A stretch of DNA of 64,000 bases from Lamellibrachia columna (Eukaryota > Annelida > Polychaeta > Sabellida > Siboglinidae). The stretch spans positions 42,586,969-42,650,968 of the forward strand of contig OY759263.1 in the NCBI GenBank assembly GCA_963662155.1. The letters are read 5' to 3'. Position numbers and translations under genes: made by a program. This document shows positions 21,730-33,954 of this stretch, piece after piece. The notes under the pieces were generated by a model. That model was given only the letters and a program-made list of their open reading frames with translations, had not been told where the DNA came from and searched no databases. How positions within the stretch are numbered: position 1 is the first letter of the stretch; each line of letters opens with the position of its first letter.

Positions 21730-24700
21730 TGCTATTTATAAAAGGACTCTGCTTTGTCAAACTGAACATAATAATATATATACAAGAAACAGATAACTAC
21801 ATCCTGCTATTTTGTTACTGCTGGATTTGATCCAGATGTTACAGTCAAGTGAGTCAGCTGATATTCAAACACTACAGTACTTAAGTCTATCATAATAGTG
21901 TAGGTATCTACTGTCACATGCTATCGACTAGGGTAGGCTTGACAAATGTTTTTTCTTTTAATATTTTCCTGGAGGAACATATTTTAGGGTAGTTAGGCAT
22001 TTAATTATTTTCTTGGTGAAATTTTGTTCAATAATGCTGTGGCGACGCCTTGCTATTATGCAGAACACTACCACCGCTAAGATTCATAACAGGGCTTGTA
22101 TGTGTTACTTGAGTGCGAAAAACTACAAAGATTTCACCCATAATTTCTTCAGACTGTTAAAACATATTTCCGCTATTTTGACAGCTAGACACTGGGTCAG
22201 GTGGCACAGATTTATGTTTTTCCTTGTACTTGGATTTATACGTGGTCACAAATAAATTTTGTATTTTTCTTGTCATGTGATAGAACCTTCTAGGTTCGGT
22301 TACATTTAACAGGTCCAGTTGGGTAGCTGCAAACACATGTATTATTTTGCTAGGCCTTATTAAAGTTATCGGTTGTTTGTTTTTTGTTTAGCTTTAGAGA
22401 ATGAAATTAAGTGTTCTACTTGGCGTGTTGTAGGTGTGGCCACTGCAAGGCCCTTGTGCCAACGTGGGACCTTCTCGGAAAGAAATATAATGTTGACTTG
22501 AAGCAGGACGTTGTCACTATTGCCAAGGTATGTATGATGTATCGACGCGCCATCAAGTTGTAATCATGTTGGGGTCAGTTAAAACATTTATTTGAATTAC
22601 TAAATTTTGGAATTGGAATTGAAATAATTTGTGCAAGCGGAATTGGAATTGAAATAATTTGAGCAAACGAAATTAGAAAGACAACATTTGAAGCTTTGAC
22701 ACAATGATTCGATCTGAATAGATTGGTAATATCAAACATAGTGTAGCAAGCCAAGTTAGGTAGGTGTAAAGATCAAAGTATTCCACTGCCCTCCCTGGAT
22801 TAGTCATGAATAGAACAGTTTCCTGATGTTGGTGGCTTCTTACTAGCAACAGTTGCCTCATTTGAATAGAACAGCAGCAATTATTCAAACAGCAAATCAG
22901 TAAGGCATCATTACACATTTTGCTGATGGCTACCTGATAACGCTTCAAAGCATACAGAGTAAGCATGTTGCACTGCAGTTAGCTGGATGCGATTCAACCA
23001 TTGAATACAACTCAAGATCACCTATAGTTCATTCACTGTAAATTCAGAAGCTAATTAAACTGCTATCGAGTCATTGAGGAATTGTTAAGCCTAATTGTAA
23101 ATTAACAGGAAATGAATCTGAACTGAAATGAATTGGAATTGACCAAGCCCTGGACTTGGAAGGCCATGTAAAGCCCAGATCTGGAGTTGTAAATTCATAA
23201 TTGTTTCAATATTTAATAACTGTGTAAACATATATACAAATACATTACACAGGGCTAGTTTGTTTCTAAGGCTTTTCGTACAGACAAATCGCCTACATGT
23301 AATCCTGCTTGGTTTGTAGGCTATGTGAGATTTACATGTAATAGTTACTTACTCGGGACAGAATGTAAAAAAGGAACCGTTTACACCTGTCTTTATGATG
23401 ATTCAGATTAGAGTGTGGTGTTGTTTTCTGCCACCAGGTGGACTGCACAGTGAACACCGAACTGTGTTCTACCCAGGGCGTCACAGGCTACCCCACGTGA
23501 GTACTGCCACCTAGTACTGCCACGTCAGCCTTGTGGTCTTGTCACCCACTTAAATCACCCAGATGAAAAGACCTAGGTGAAATTACCCGTGTGTTGGCAG
23601 TTTGCCATTCTGCGACTTAAAGAATTACCCTTTTACCACCTTGGTAATTGGATGAATGGCTGGGTGGCATTCATAGGATTTGTTTAATGGTATACAGCAA
23701 CATTTTATGGCCTGTGTAATTATTCACTCACACCTACTACTGAATATACCAAGCTTCGATTAATCACCCAATATCGAGGTATTAAACCGTTAACGTTTTC
23801 TAACTTCGAGGGATATATGGCTGAATGATCTGTGGGTGGAGTTGACAGCGGAGTTGAATGCTTGCCAAACATTCTATTTGGTTGGACAACAACAATGAAC
23901 TGGTAGTTTCGCAGGCCATGAAACACAAATAAATACCAGGTCTGTCAATTTGACCTTTTATAAGGCTTTTGAAGATGTAACTGATAACTTGGAAATGCAA
24001 GAGCGAACATGCAGCGTGTGTGTTACATGCACTGGCTTGAAGTAAAATGCCGGCTCAGATTTAAGGTCATGCATGAGTGACATCAATGTCTCTTCTCTTT
24101 GTCTCTGTGCCATGGACTGTCACTGATGCAGAACGTTATATTATCGGACACACCTGTGTGCCAGAGAGCATTAAGAAACAAAAAAATTTCTGCACATTTA
24201 AGAAACATTTAAAGACATTTTATTTAATGTTTTATGCTTGTCTTTGCATAATTTTTAATTGATTATAATTTACAGTGTAATTTTAATTGATCTTCTAGTA
24301 TGATGTTATTGTTATTGAGTTTTGATGAGGCTGTGTCATTGTAATTAAACTCTGGCTGCAAGAATGTATGTGTTCACATAAAACACCACTTGTAGATTTT
24401 AATGAGAAAAGTTGTGCAATCCAGACTGATTACCAAGGTATTAAATTAGGTAATCCATCAACAAATCTGGTTCTCCACAAAATAACAAATTTAACGTGGA
24501 TTACAGCATTACGGAAATTGCTGTTGTATTATAGAAATAAAATATTCCGAATGGATTCCCCTACTGATAGTTCTAGCAATCCGTTGCAAAATCAATGGTG
24601 CTTGGAATTATGGATCACCATTAAAATCGAGCCCTGAACACTGTCTAAAGCAGTAATTGACTAATGGAACATGTAATCTTCTTTGATAAAACACTGTAGT

Positions 24701-27700
24701 TGTACTCAACCTATGAACTATTGCAATTGAAACCTTTTTGAAGTGCCATAATTCTATTTGGAATTGATTGTTTTGAAGAGATGTAATTGTATTTGGCAAT
24801 TGTTATTATCATGGTTCACAGTTCAGTTGCTTGTCAATGATTGGTGACATTTGAAGCTGACACGTTCACAGAGAGAAACAGCAGCAAACCTCTGCATTAT
24901 TTATTTTTGTAACTTTGTAGGCCAGTAAAAATAACTGCTGAAGTGTTGTTGTGACACCTGTTTATTGTCTTTATGGCTGTAATGATATACAAAGCTATGA
25001 TACGATACACATTGCAATATTTGTATCGCGATACATAATGATACATAGTTGTAAATAAACAATTTATTATGTTGTACATAGCTGTAAATGTTTACCGGAA
25101 ACGCAGTGTTCAGGAAAAAATTTAACTAAAGCTAAGGAAATATCTAATGTGAGATCAAAGTTTCAACACGATAACACTTTGCAAAATATATTTGCATGTG
25201 TTGTATACGTGTAGCGATTCTTGTAAAATATATCGAGTATTGCATCGTGGGAAAAATATTGCGGTTTATCAATGAATCATTACAGCCCTAATTGTTTTCC
25301 AAAACGACATTGCATGTTGCGCTGCAGCCTCAAGTTCTACCAGCCCAGTCAGGACCAGGACAAGGCTGAGAGGTTCCGCGGTCAGCGCGATATTGACGGT
25401 CTCACTAAGTTTGTACAGGACCAAATTGGCGAACCAGAGGCCAAGGAAGAGGTACGTTGCTGCTGTTGCCACCTATGGCCCTGTTGTTAAATGTTGTATT
25501 TTGTGGACTGGTTGTCACAAGTGTTGTATTTTGTGGACTGGTTGTCCCAAGTGTTGTAGTCAGCCACATGTTCATGCTGCAAATCAGTTAATCGTTTCTT
25601 GCACAAACTGCACGTCCTTTTTTACAAACGTAATTGGATCCCTGTTCATGATACCATGATACCATGATACCATGATACCATGCTTAGCCATTCTGGTTTG
25701 CTGTGCCTCAACTTGTGTTCCTGTGGATTTAATTTTAGGTGCCTTATTATTTTTCCATGAATTCATGTAGCAGAAATGACATATATTTTTTAATGAGTGC
25801 TACTGCATGCTACCATTTTATTATAAGACCCCCTCTACAGCTCCTTTCCTCCTCTCGTAGGACGCTGATGTAGCCGCGTCCGAGCCAGTCGAAGGTATGT
25901 ATGTGCTGAAGGACAAGACGTTTGATAAACACATCGAGAAGGGCAGCCACTTCATCAAGTTCTTCGCTCCATGGTGCGGCCATTGCAAGAACCTTGCTCC
26001 AGCCTGGGCTGATCTTGCAAAGGGATTTGCTGACAACGGTCATGTCACTATAGCAAAGGTATTGTTGGTTTTTTAAAGTTGTGCTTGTTGACAACTGAAC
26101 CAAATGAAAGCTATTACAATGTGATAAACATGTGACCAATTCTAGGAGTTGTAGTGTCCATTGAAGCTACCTATGCTGGTGGCTAGAGGTTAAAGCATGT
26201 GTTTGGTTGGATTTGTTGTTAGATTTTTCTTGGTAAGCATTGCATATTACCTCAACAATCTTATGCAAAGACCAGCCAGCTTTGCGGCAGAAAACCAAAT
26301 GTATTTATATGTATCTATGTATGCTACGAGCACGCACGCAATCGTGCACACAAAGCAGGCACACGCTTCTACACTCTGCCATGCAATGGCAAAATGCAGT
26401 AATTGCAGAATTTATAAAAATCTTATTGTTGAATCATCGACTGTTCTGTATCTGTTCTATTCGTTATCAACGTCTGGTGATACTAGTGCATCATACCTCC
26501 GAGTTTGCATTATGCAATAACCACAACTTGCTGGCAGAGCAAAAACTTTAAAAGCCAATTATCTCATTTTGACTTTTTTGTAGATACTGCATTTTGCCTT
26601 TGCAGGGCCGCACTGAAGAAGTTGAATTGTAGTTAGGCTTTTAATCTATGATCATTTTCCTCCAGGTTGATTGTACTGAGGACCACGAGGTGTGCTACAA
26701 GCAGGGCGTGAAGGGTTACCCCACCCTCATGTGGTTCAGTGGTGGCCAGATGGTATGTACTCTGTCTAGTATATGTTACATTATCACATGTACATTGTGT
26801 ATAGTACCTTATTCAGTTAGCCCTGTTGTAACTGTGCTCAGCAAACTCTGCTGTAGCAAACTCTCCTCTAAAGCTGAGTTTACACAAGGCGAAAAAGGCA
26901 GATGTTCCTCAACGCAATGCATCGCGGTGACATCGCATGGAATAAACCTATCCTATTTTAAAGCAACGTTGCATACCAAATGCCCTTGACTTTTTCTGTT
27001 GACTTAACAATCGCCTCGGCACATTGACAACATCGCTTTGTGTAAGCTGAGTAATCGGTTTCTGTTAAATGTTTGCAAGAAGATATACAAACCATATATC
27101 CCTTTCACATTACGCGTAGCTTATAGTGTTCTGTTTCTGTGGTCCAACCTAATGGAGTGACAACATTGTAGCAGATTTGTCGACAAAGAACTACAGTGGT
27201 ATTGATGCATTGAAATTTGCTAACGTTAGTGCAGGAACAGTGTAGATTGGTTGTCAGAAAGTATTCATTCACATAGAGGACAATAGATAAATAGAACAAA
27301 TTATCTACAGATTGAATAAATGCTAGCAGCATGAATATGTTAAAAATACAAAATTGACAAAACTTCTCGGAAGGGCGGATTACACATCAATGAGTAATCG
27401 TTGGATTCTCCATAAACCAACTGCCCTACTCCACTTGCAGTCTGGGGTTTTTGCTTTGGATTGTAATCTTGCTCAAAACTGTTGCGACTGATCACTGCAC
27501 AGAGTACTTGTTATCATTGAGTGACTTTGTGGTTGATGACAGATTGAGAAGTACTCAGGATCGCGCAATCTGGAGTCGCTTGAGGACTTTGTCGTGCAGA
27601 AACTGGCCGTGGTAGACACGAAAGAGGAGGGAACAGACGGGAAGGTTCCCGATGGAAAGAAAACAGAAATCAAAAGCGAGGTGAGGAAAATGTTTAAAAT

Positions 27701-30700
27701 TAGTTTCAGAAAGAGAGATAAATGTTTGGATAGAAAACATTCATCCAGTGTCATTGTGTGAATCTATAAAGCAGTGTTCAATTTATTCCTTGCCTCTCCA
27801 ACATTCATTGCTATGGCCGCATTACTCTACCTATGACAGGCGTGTTCATGCAAACAATCGCACTGCAATTGCTGCATGAAAGCTTTCAATCACCGGAATC
27901 CTATCAGTGCCAGGTACTCACTTAAACAGCAGTGTGAACTGTCTATAGCCAGGTACTCACTTAAACAGCAGTGTGAACTGAGGCAAAGTGGGGTGAATGA
28001 AATTGCCGAAATTTTGAAGCGGCAGCAGGTGAACTCAGACTTCTCTGTTAAGGATTTAGAGGACTCAAATTTGGTGTGTAGTTACTCCACATAATCCCAA
28101 TGAAAACAGTCAGTTGACTTTCCAAGTTTTCAAAAAACTTTTGTTTTCATGATTTTTTTACATCTGAATGTATTTTTTCATCATGAAATTTTACATTGAT
28201 GGTTCATTATATAAAATATAAATAATGTTTTCTAAAAAGTTACTACATAGTTTTCAAGAGCATACTATCAAGAAACACTGTAGAAAGTTTCAAGTAATTC
28301 TGTCAAACAATAGCAGAGATAAGTGACACGGGAGGCAGTAGGTGTGAGGGAAAACATGTTTTTGAGAAAATCGTGTTCAAAGTTTATGTACATTGGCACA
28401 TACATTTCAACATCTGAAAAGCAACCTAGATGATTGAAACTTTGCATACATATTACTGAATGTATAATCTATCAAAAGGCAAAGTTAAGAGTCATTGGCA
28501 TTGTAAAATAAATTTCACACAAGTCCCGAGTACCCGACACCCATGTCCATCGTTGCCGACACAGCTGATCTCACCACGACAAATGGGACATTCGTCGCCT
28601 GAGTCCCATCGATACAGTCTGATGACAGAGTTGCATTGATGACCTTGTCGCAACTGGTGCAGAAAGTCTCGAGGCCACACACCATGCCGAGGGTGCGGTG
28701 CGGTCGACAGCTGGGGTGGAGAGTGTATGCTTCCTACACAACGTGCATAGCAGGTTCGCAACAAGTGATGGCAACACGGCACAGCGTACAAGTACTGTTG
28801 AAAGATCTCCATCAGCATCTGTCTCATCCTCAACCAGGAATCGCGGGACACCTATCTCCTCCAGAAGATCTGCATAACCAAACTTCCGTTCAGTGACAGA
28901 CAGTCTCCGAGACGGATCAGCTTGTACTGTTGATGACCGCCTTGATGCCTGGAAAAAATACACAATATAAATGTATTTCATGAACAAAAAGTATCCAAGA
29001 CATGTTCAACAACAAAAGCCCCCCCCCCTTACTACGTATGCAGGGGTATGGCATATTGAATGCAATTTATTTTATTGGCATTGCCATATTATACACACAC
29101 ACACCCGCGCGCGTGTGTGTATATAGGCTATGTATACGATAATTACCAGGGCAAATTGTAGTAATATAATAAACCATAGTTACAACTCTGCTTCTGATGT
29201 GCCTGGATGGCCCCTGGGCCTGAATGTCAACACAACCACGAACATCAACAGCATGAACTAGATCAGCGTCAAATCGTTTATACAGTAATAGTTATGCCAC
29301 AAAGGCGATGTTTGGATAAAACACAAGTGAACATATGAAATATCAGAATTAAACTTACACTGCGTGCCATTCTCGCTGGCACCATGGACGGTGACGGTCG
29401 AAGAAGACGAAGTTGTCGCCGCAGGTTCATTGGCGAATTCAACCCTCGATGCCTTCGCATCGCGCGCTAACTGCAACGATGCAAACTTTCGCTGCCTCCC
29501 AGTACCGTAACCGCCCACTCGCTTTCGACCAAACGGCATAATGTCGTTTTACAAAGCGATATAAATGAACGAAACTCATGGGATAAAAAAGTCGATCGAA
29601 TAGAACGTAGCTGGTATTTCAAGCTGACGTCAGAGGATGGAAATTAGTATTACAACCAATTAGAGCGCTTGATTTGAGGGAATCCGACATCACGTGGTGA
29701 TGTCCGGCGAATCGTCGTGGCATTCCCCATTCCTTTGTCACCGAGATGGTTCAGAGGCGGTCATTTATAGTCGGAATTACTCGGATACCTCCGGGCACAT
29801 TTTAAAACTGTTTGTACCATCATACAGAGCGAAAATGGGGCTTTCCCGTGATATGCGCCATGTTGGAATGGCAGCGTTTTCCGACATGCAATGGCTCGCG
29901 GAAAATCACCTAATGTCCCATTAGTCTCGGTTCATTTGACATAAACAAAGACTTAGCAATGATATGCATCATACAAAAGACACGTTTTATGACAGAAACG
30001 TGTTTATTTCGACAGTGCAACTTACATGAATGGCAAGTTGAATAATATTTATACACGGAAATAGCAACAACTCGAAATTCATTTTACTGTCAAAAATCCG
30101 TCAAATCCGACCCGAGTCTCCCGTTAATAGTCTGGTGCCCTTACTGCCTAACTACTGTGCCACATATAAAATCTCTGATTTGAATGTAAAATCCTGCCTT
30201 TGACAGGTTCATGTGTAAGTAAGTAAAACTATTATTGGTGTTGCAGGGTTCAGTGCTGATTGGAACGGCTGACAACTTCGCTGACATCGTTGCCGAGGAC
30301 ACAACCTTCGTCAAATTCTTTGCACCCTGGTGAGCTGTTGTGAAACTAACTATATATATATTTGGTGCGTCAGGCGTGTATGTATGAAGTCCTCACGTTT
30401 TTGATCCAGGATTACTTAATGATGCAAAAAAATTTTTCAAAATCATACCTAACTTCCTGTCTTGGTCGAAGTGTTTCTGGGAATTAGACATACCCACGCC
30501 CAAACTTCAAAGAGCGTCCAACCAGCGATGACCAGGCCACTACCAATTAAAGTTAATTTCCCGTATGCGAACCTTCAGAATCCCAGGGACGGCTGGTATT
30601 GGTTCACTCAGCAACAGAAAGTTGCATGTTTCAGCAGGATTATCTGCTAGATGTAGTGATGTAGTCAGAAGCCATGGGGGCGGGGATGGCACGTTGCTAA

Positions 30701-32083
30701 GTGGTAGATCGGAAAACTGTTATTTCATCAGTAAATATTGTGGCATATAATGCATTCTGCAGCATCTTGATGGCAACACAAAGCGACTCTTAACGCAATT
30801 TATGCGATTTTGGTGTATAAATACTTTTCAGAAAGAGCATATAAAATGATGCCTGGTTATTGTGGCAACAGGTGCGGCCACTGTAAGAGTCTTGCTCCGA
30901 CCTGGAAGGAGCTCGCTGATGCGTACGCCGCCAACCCACGGATAAAGGTGGCCAAAGTGGACTGCACGGAACACTCGGCGATCTGTCAGAAACACGAGGT
31001 CAGTTCATGGTTTGTAAAAAAAAAACTGGAATTGAGTGGGTCAGTGGTCCATTTCGATTATCACCCAGAAATTGGAAAGGTAATACAGAGTACAGAGTTT
31101 TTTCCTGGTTGAAATTGGTGCAATAATCGGCTTTCCATTCACTGCATTGGCAGTGCGTCATTGCACGTGCAGTGCGTCAATTTTTGTGTGGTCAATCCTG
31201 TCTAGTTTTGTTTGTGTTATTGGAATTTATATTTAAAAAGCCCCTCTGTAGTGATGTTGTAATCTACTAATTACTGCCACATGCGTGTTCTATTGTATGT
31301 TCAATCAGTGTCTTTTTACAGATGTCATGATATTGTACGCATCACAGTACAGAACACATGAAACTAAAACTAGCAAAACAACAAGTTTTTACACAGGTAC
31401 ATGGTAGTTATACCATTATTCATGCAAACACATCAAGCAGCTTGTATTTTATTCTTTAATTACTAATCACAGTATGATTACTATCGGCAGTCTAATGTAA
31501 TATGTTGCCCTTGCTCTGAGATAAGGTAAGATAACAGGTGAATGTTGGTGTACCACCGCTGGATAGTACTGACAACAAGACTGAAGAAGAATCCACATGA
31601 AGAAAACTTATGGCAAGTCTGACTGAAGGCTCGACGAACAAACACGCCTACTTGTCCCTTGCTCCCAGAATCAACCAAAAGTCGCATTTCAAACTTTGCC
31701 ATAGGATTTGCTGATTGGCTGAAAATGTTCATATTTTGTGTTACTTTGTCAAGTTCATGCCACTCTTTCTGATGGGGATTTATATGATTATCACACAATA
31801 ATAAAATATTCGTTATTTTGAAGATCTTTCACAGCTGCATCTGACAAACCATATGAAATGTGAATTTTTGTCGATTCTGGCAGCAGGTGACACACACACA
31901 TATTTGATGTTATCAGCCAATCTGTGGCCTCACGTGCGTGCTGTGTGTTTTCTCCAGGTGACTGGTTACCCCACGCTTCTCTTGTTCATCAACGGAGTGA
32001 AGAAAGCGGAACATGAAGGAGGGCGTGGTCTGGAGTCACTTCAGACCTTCATTAAGGAACACCATGATCACGACGAGCTTTAA
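16736..32083 (+). CDS. TXNDC5: Thioredoxin domain-containing protein 5-like ER oxidoreductase (ten exons)
   Basis: Coding exons are 16736-16890, 22434-22527, 23438-23496, 25328-25451, 25861-26058, 26666-26752, 27543-27680, 30247-30329, 30872-30998 and 31958-32083. All introns are GT-AG, phases agree, and the product is 396 aa. A signal peptide (ISVSVIFLLVLSPFVARCA, cleaved near residue 20) leads three thioredoxin domains, each with APWCGHC: active-site cysteines at about 53/56, 183/186 and 314/317. Each domain has a VDCT strand and a GYPTL cis-proline loop. The protein ends HDEL, an ER-retrieval signal. The family (ERp46/TXNDC5) catalyses disulfide formation with peroxiredoxin 4 in the ER lumen. 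The human protein is slightly longer and ends KDEL. The three CGHC domains plus HDEL favour TXNDC5 over PDI A1/A3, which have two active domains and b/b' domains. Confidence 0.95.
17330..17575 (-). mobile_element. tRNA-derived SINE copy 2 (TXNDC5 intron 1)
   Basis: This copy has the clearest RNA polymerase III promoter. On the minus strand it begins GTGGGGAGCGGTGGTTGTG, has box A (TGGTAGAGCATC) and a perfect box B (GGTTCGAAAC), then the family body GAGCAATTTCG, CACTTTGCCTGTGTC. The tRNA-like part lacks a foldable tRNA, which rules out a real tRNA gene. Confidence 0.75.
17990..18955 (+). pseudogene. hAT transposase relic (ZBED5/SCAND3-like), TXNDC5 intron 1
   Basis: Frameshifted plus-strand fragments resemble the hAT transposases that gave rise to ZBED5/FAM200-type genes. 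Seen in order are AKQKKPHTISEELVKPA-like sequence (about 18330-18390), DMVCTVCGRDIARKIEQISL (18393-18452), AAIKTSGQFS and a decayed QLDESTD-like stretch (18530-18590), VRYRGPNDMEE (18615-18650), GEDIFKMMDSFIKEEGLKWDQCCAV (18690-18765) and DGAPAMLRARVKEVN (18768-18812). Several stops and frame changes make it non-functional. Upstream, 18000-18070 carries GGGTCATGACCC-type sequence, like hAT sub-terminal regions. Exact ends are not determined. Confidence 0.75.
19230..20660. repeat. Nested AT-rich repeats, including TAATAGTAATAG tracts
   Basis: TGTAATAGTAATAG phrases frame the region (19240-19370 and 20490-20665). Within it a 55-bp unit (TTACTTTGCCTTTATGATG...) is tandemly repeated twice at 20540-20635. 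A block with TATGGTTATNTTATCTAGA..GTTGTAGA and ACACATTGATTAGTTCATGA repeats in tandem at 19915-20010 and 20025-20130. These are non-autonomous repeat sequences without coding potential. Confidence 0.6.
20765..21190. repeat. Direct duplicate of 19650-20200
   Basis: Long stretches match the earlier block in the same orientation: CACAGCCCTAATTA, ACTCTGAATTAAGCAGGCAT, GGACATGTTTGCGTGG, AATTGATATCCTTTATTTAA and TTTGAGCAGAGCAGCT. One of the two inner tandem units is missing here. The pair shows a roughly 1.1 kb segmental duplication inside TXNDC5 intron 1. Confidence 0.75.
21636..21728. repeat. (CA)n microsatellite
   Basis: About 90 bp of uninterrupted CA dinucleotides in TXNDC5 intron 1; frames reading through it are artefacts. 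Confidence 0.95.
22565..23157. mobile_element. Non-autonomous element with AATTCC-rich ends (copy 2)
   Basis: It starts GGGGTCAGTTAAAAC followed by two GGAATTGGAATTGAAATAATTTG phrases and ends AATTGGAATTGACCAAGCCCTGG. The terminal style is as at 8270-8998 and 41945-42697. It lies in TXNDC5 intron 2. Confidence 0.5.
23500..25327. other. TXNDC5 intron 3, mostly unannotated
   Basis: No gene is seen. GAGCCCTGAAC near 24632 and TGGAATTGATTG near 24760 hint at another AATTCC-type element, too decayed to bound. Confidence 0.35.
25491..25690. repeat. Two short tandem repeats
   Basis: A 30-bp unit (TGTTGTATTTTGTGGACTGG...) occurs twice at 25491-25550, and a CATGATAC unit occurs about 4.5 times at 25647-25683. 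Confidence 0.75.
27790..28050 (-). mobile_element. SINE copy 3 with internal duplication (TXNDC5 intron 7)
   Basis: The body matches copy 4 at 37755-37998 (CTCCAACATT.ATTGCT, GTTCATGCAAAC, GCCAGGTAC). A CAGGTACTCACTTAAACAGC unit is duplicated in tandem (27911-27970). GGCAAAGTGGGGTGAA..GAAATTGCC and GCGGCAGCAGGTG follow. The tRNA-like head is missing or decayed. Confidence 0.65.
28490..29545 (-). pseudogene. DNA-transposon ORF relic, antisense in TXNDC5 intron 7
   Basis: On the minus strand a basic leader (MPFGRKRVGGYGTGRQ, from 29537) runs about 60 codons to a strong splice-donor consensus (GTAAGT near 29357). A second block from about 28950, after a good acceptor, reads LSVTERKFGYADLLEEIG and CRKHTL. 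It then needs a frame change to read GMVCGLETFCTSCDKV, TQATNVPFVVVRSAVSATM and DMGVGYSGLV before stopping. The Cys pairs plus the VVVRSAVSATMDMGVG style match the N-terminal part of a multicopy transposase-like protein I recall from invertebrate genomes; I cannot name the family. The frame changes make an intact gene unlikely. Confidence 0.5.
29088..29130. repeat. (AC)n/(CG)n/(GT)n palindromic microsatellite
   Basis: ACACACACACCCGCGCGCGTGTGTGTGT forms a near-perfect purine-pyrimidine alternating palindrome at 29093-29121, capable of Z-DNA or a cruciform. Confidence 0.8.
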
Positions 32084-32805
32084 ACTTTCCTTCACATCTT
32101 TCCTGAACGCACAATTTGGTCGTACATGATCGTGTTTGTGTGTGTGTGAACGTGTGTGTGTAAGATTGTGTGTGTGTGTGTGTGGTGTGTATTTTATGAA
32201 GCCGGTGACTTGCCCTTTCATGTGAATACATTTCCAATCAACTCACTGTTATCACGTTTTTGTTTGTTTTGTAAGAAAGTGTCGCAGTAAGTCCACATCT
32301 TTATGGTGATGATTAAACTCCCGCCTCAGTTCATTTAGTGTACCATTAGGTTAGGTTAGTTGTTCACATATATAGGGTTTGAGTAGTTAGTTATTAAAAG
32401 AGCGCATACTTTTATTATAATCATCAAAAGAATTGATGTTGATCATAAGATCACGTAACTTGTGAAAGTGTGAACAGCCTTGTACTATTGTATATAGAGC
32501 CAGACAACTTTTGCAATATTATCACCGAATTTTGACCTGATTTGGGTTTAATAGTCTGTCCGATGATTTCACCCAAAAACTAAATTTGTACAAAGTCTGA
32601 ATTGAGACAAGCAAAATAATGGAACAGAGGAAGGAGTGTTATTTCTTGGCAGTACACACTTTGGGGTTGTGTGTAATAACATTTTTGCAGATTCTTGCAT
32701 CACTTCACTTGCATAAACGTTTGTATCGGTTTGATTTGTGAATTTTTCATTTTTTTCTTGCATCATATTTGGCTTTTCCTTTTTACGTATCTGCATTTTA
32801 TATAC

Positions 32806-32811
32806 AATAAA
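32806..32811 (+). terminator. Candidate polyadenylation signals of TXNDC5
   Basis: AATAAA at 32806-32811; further copies lie at 33018-33023 and 33330-33335. Any could end the TXNDC5 3' UTR, which would be about 0.75-1.3 kb. The sequence alone does not show which is used. Confidence 0.45.
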
Positions 32812-33954
32812 GCAGATGAGTGGCATGCAAAGATTAAATCCAATTGGTATTGTGTTTTGTAAGAGTGCCACTGATTGGCTGTAGTAGAATCACGAACAAT
32901 TTACAGATCTGATTTTCTGGTTTGTATTCACATTTTGTGCTATGCACAGTCTGCAGTGTTCTGTATTTTCATGCTTTATAGGGTTATTTATCTACATCTG
33001 TGTATTAAATATGCCACAATAAAATCATCACAGTTTCTTTGTGTTGTGTCCATAGCTGAAGAGATGTTAATGCTGGTTCCACAACTGATTTAGCCCATCG
33101 CTAATTAGGTTCGTTGATGTTCATAGCTGTAGTGTGTGAATAGTTAAATAATATACCCAGTTAGTTAATTAAGACTACATACTTTTATTAAAATCATTGA
33201 AAAGATTGACTTTGCTCGTAAGATTGGTTGACATGTAAAGGTGAAGAGCTTTCACCTGACCTAGCTGTTTTTCTACAGTTTTTCAATTGTACCAAGTCAA
33301 AATTAATTTAATAGTTCACCTAAATTATAAATAAAGTTTGCACAAACAAGTTCGCATGTTGGTTGGATTTTTTGCAAGAGATGTGAAAATATTGAATTGT
33401 GGGGGCAGTTAATGAACGCTGAACCACGGCAGTATTCCAACCCAGGAGGGTTGATTATTCATGAAAATATTGAACTAACAATTCAGGTGTTTGTACACAC
33501 AAATTGTGGTACACGTTTTGGTCGATTGTCATTAGTGAATTTCCATTGGGTCAATCAGTGTCTTGAAACAAACCACTAGGGCTATTAGCCTGGCCCTGGC
33601 TACTGAAGTTGTTGGCTGACGTTTGTATAGATTAAATTGCATGGAAGGGCCTAATTTAATAATGTCGCCAGTTGTGGGAGTTTTTTAATGTAAGCATTAT
33701 GAACTTGACCAATAATCATTACTCAGCTTCATTATCATCAAATAAATGTATACTACTGCTACATAATGTTAATTAACCATTGATCTGACGGTTCATGCAT
33801 TAACTTACAACATAAGAAGGAAGACAAAGTTGACATAATGCGCAGTATAAACAATTTTAATTCTGACAATAATAAAATAAGTTCAGCATCTGTTGGTTCT
33901 TCAGTGATCAGTTGGTAAATAGCAGAAGTGCATTGTTGGTGGGATGGAGGAGAA

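Noticed and set aside
25272..25490. A separate small gene around TXNDC5 exon 4
   Set aside because: The frame is exon 4 extended into its flanking introns; acceptor and donor sites at 25328 and 25451 fit the TXNDC5 model.
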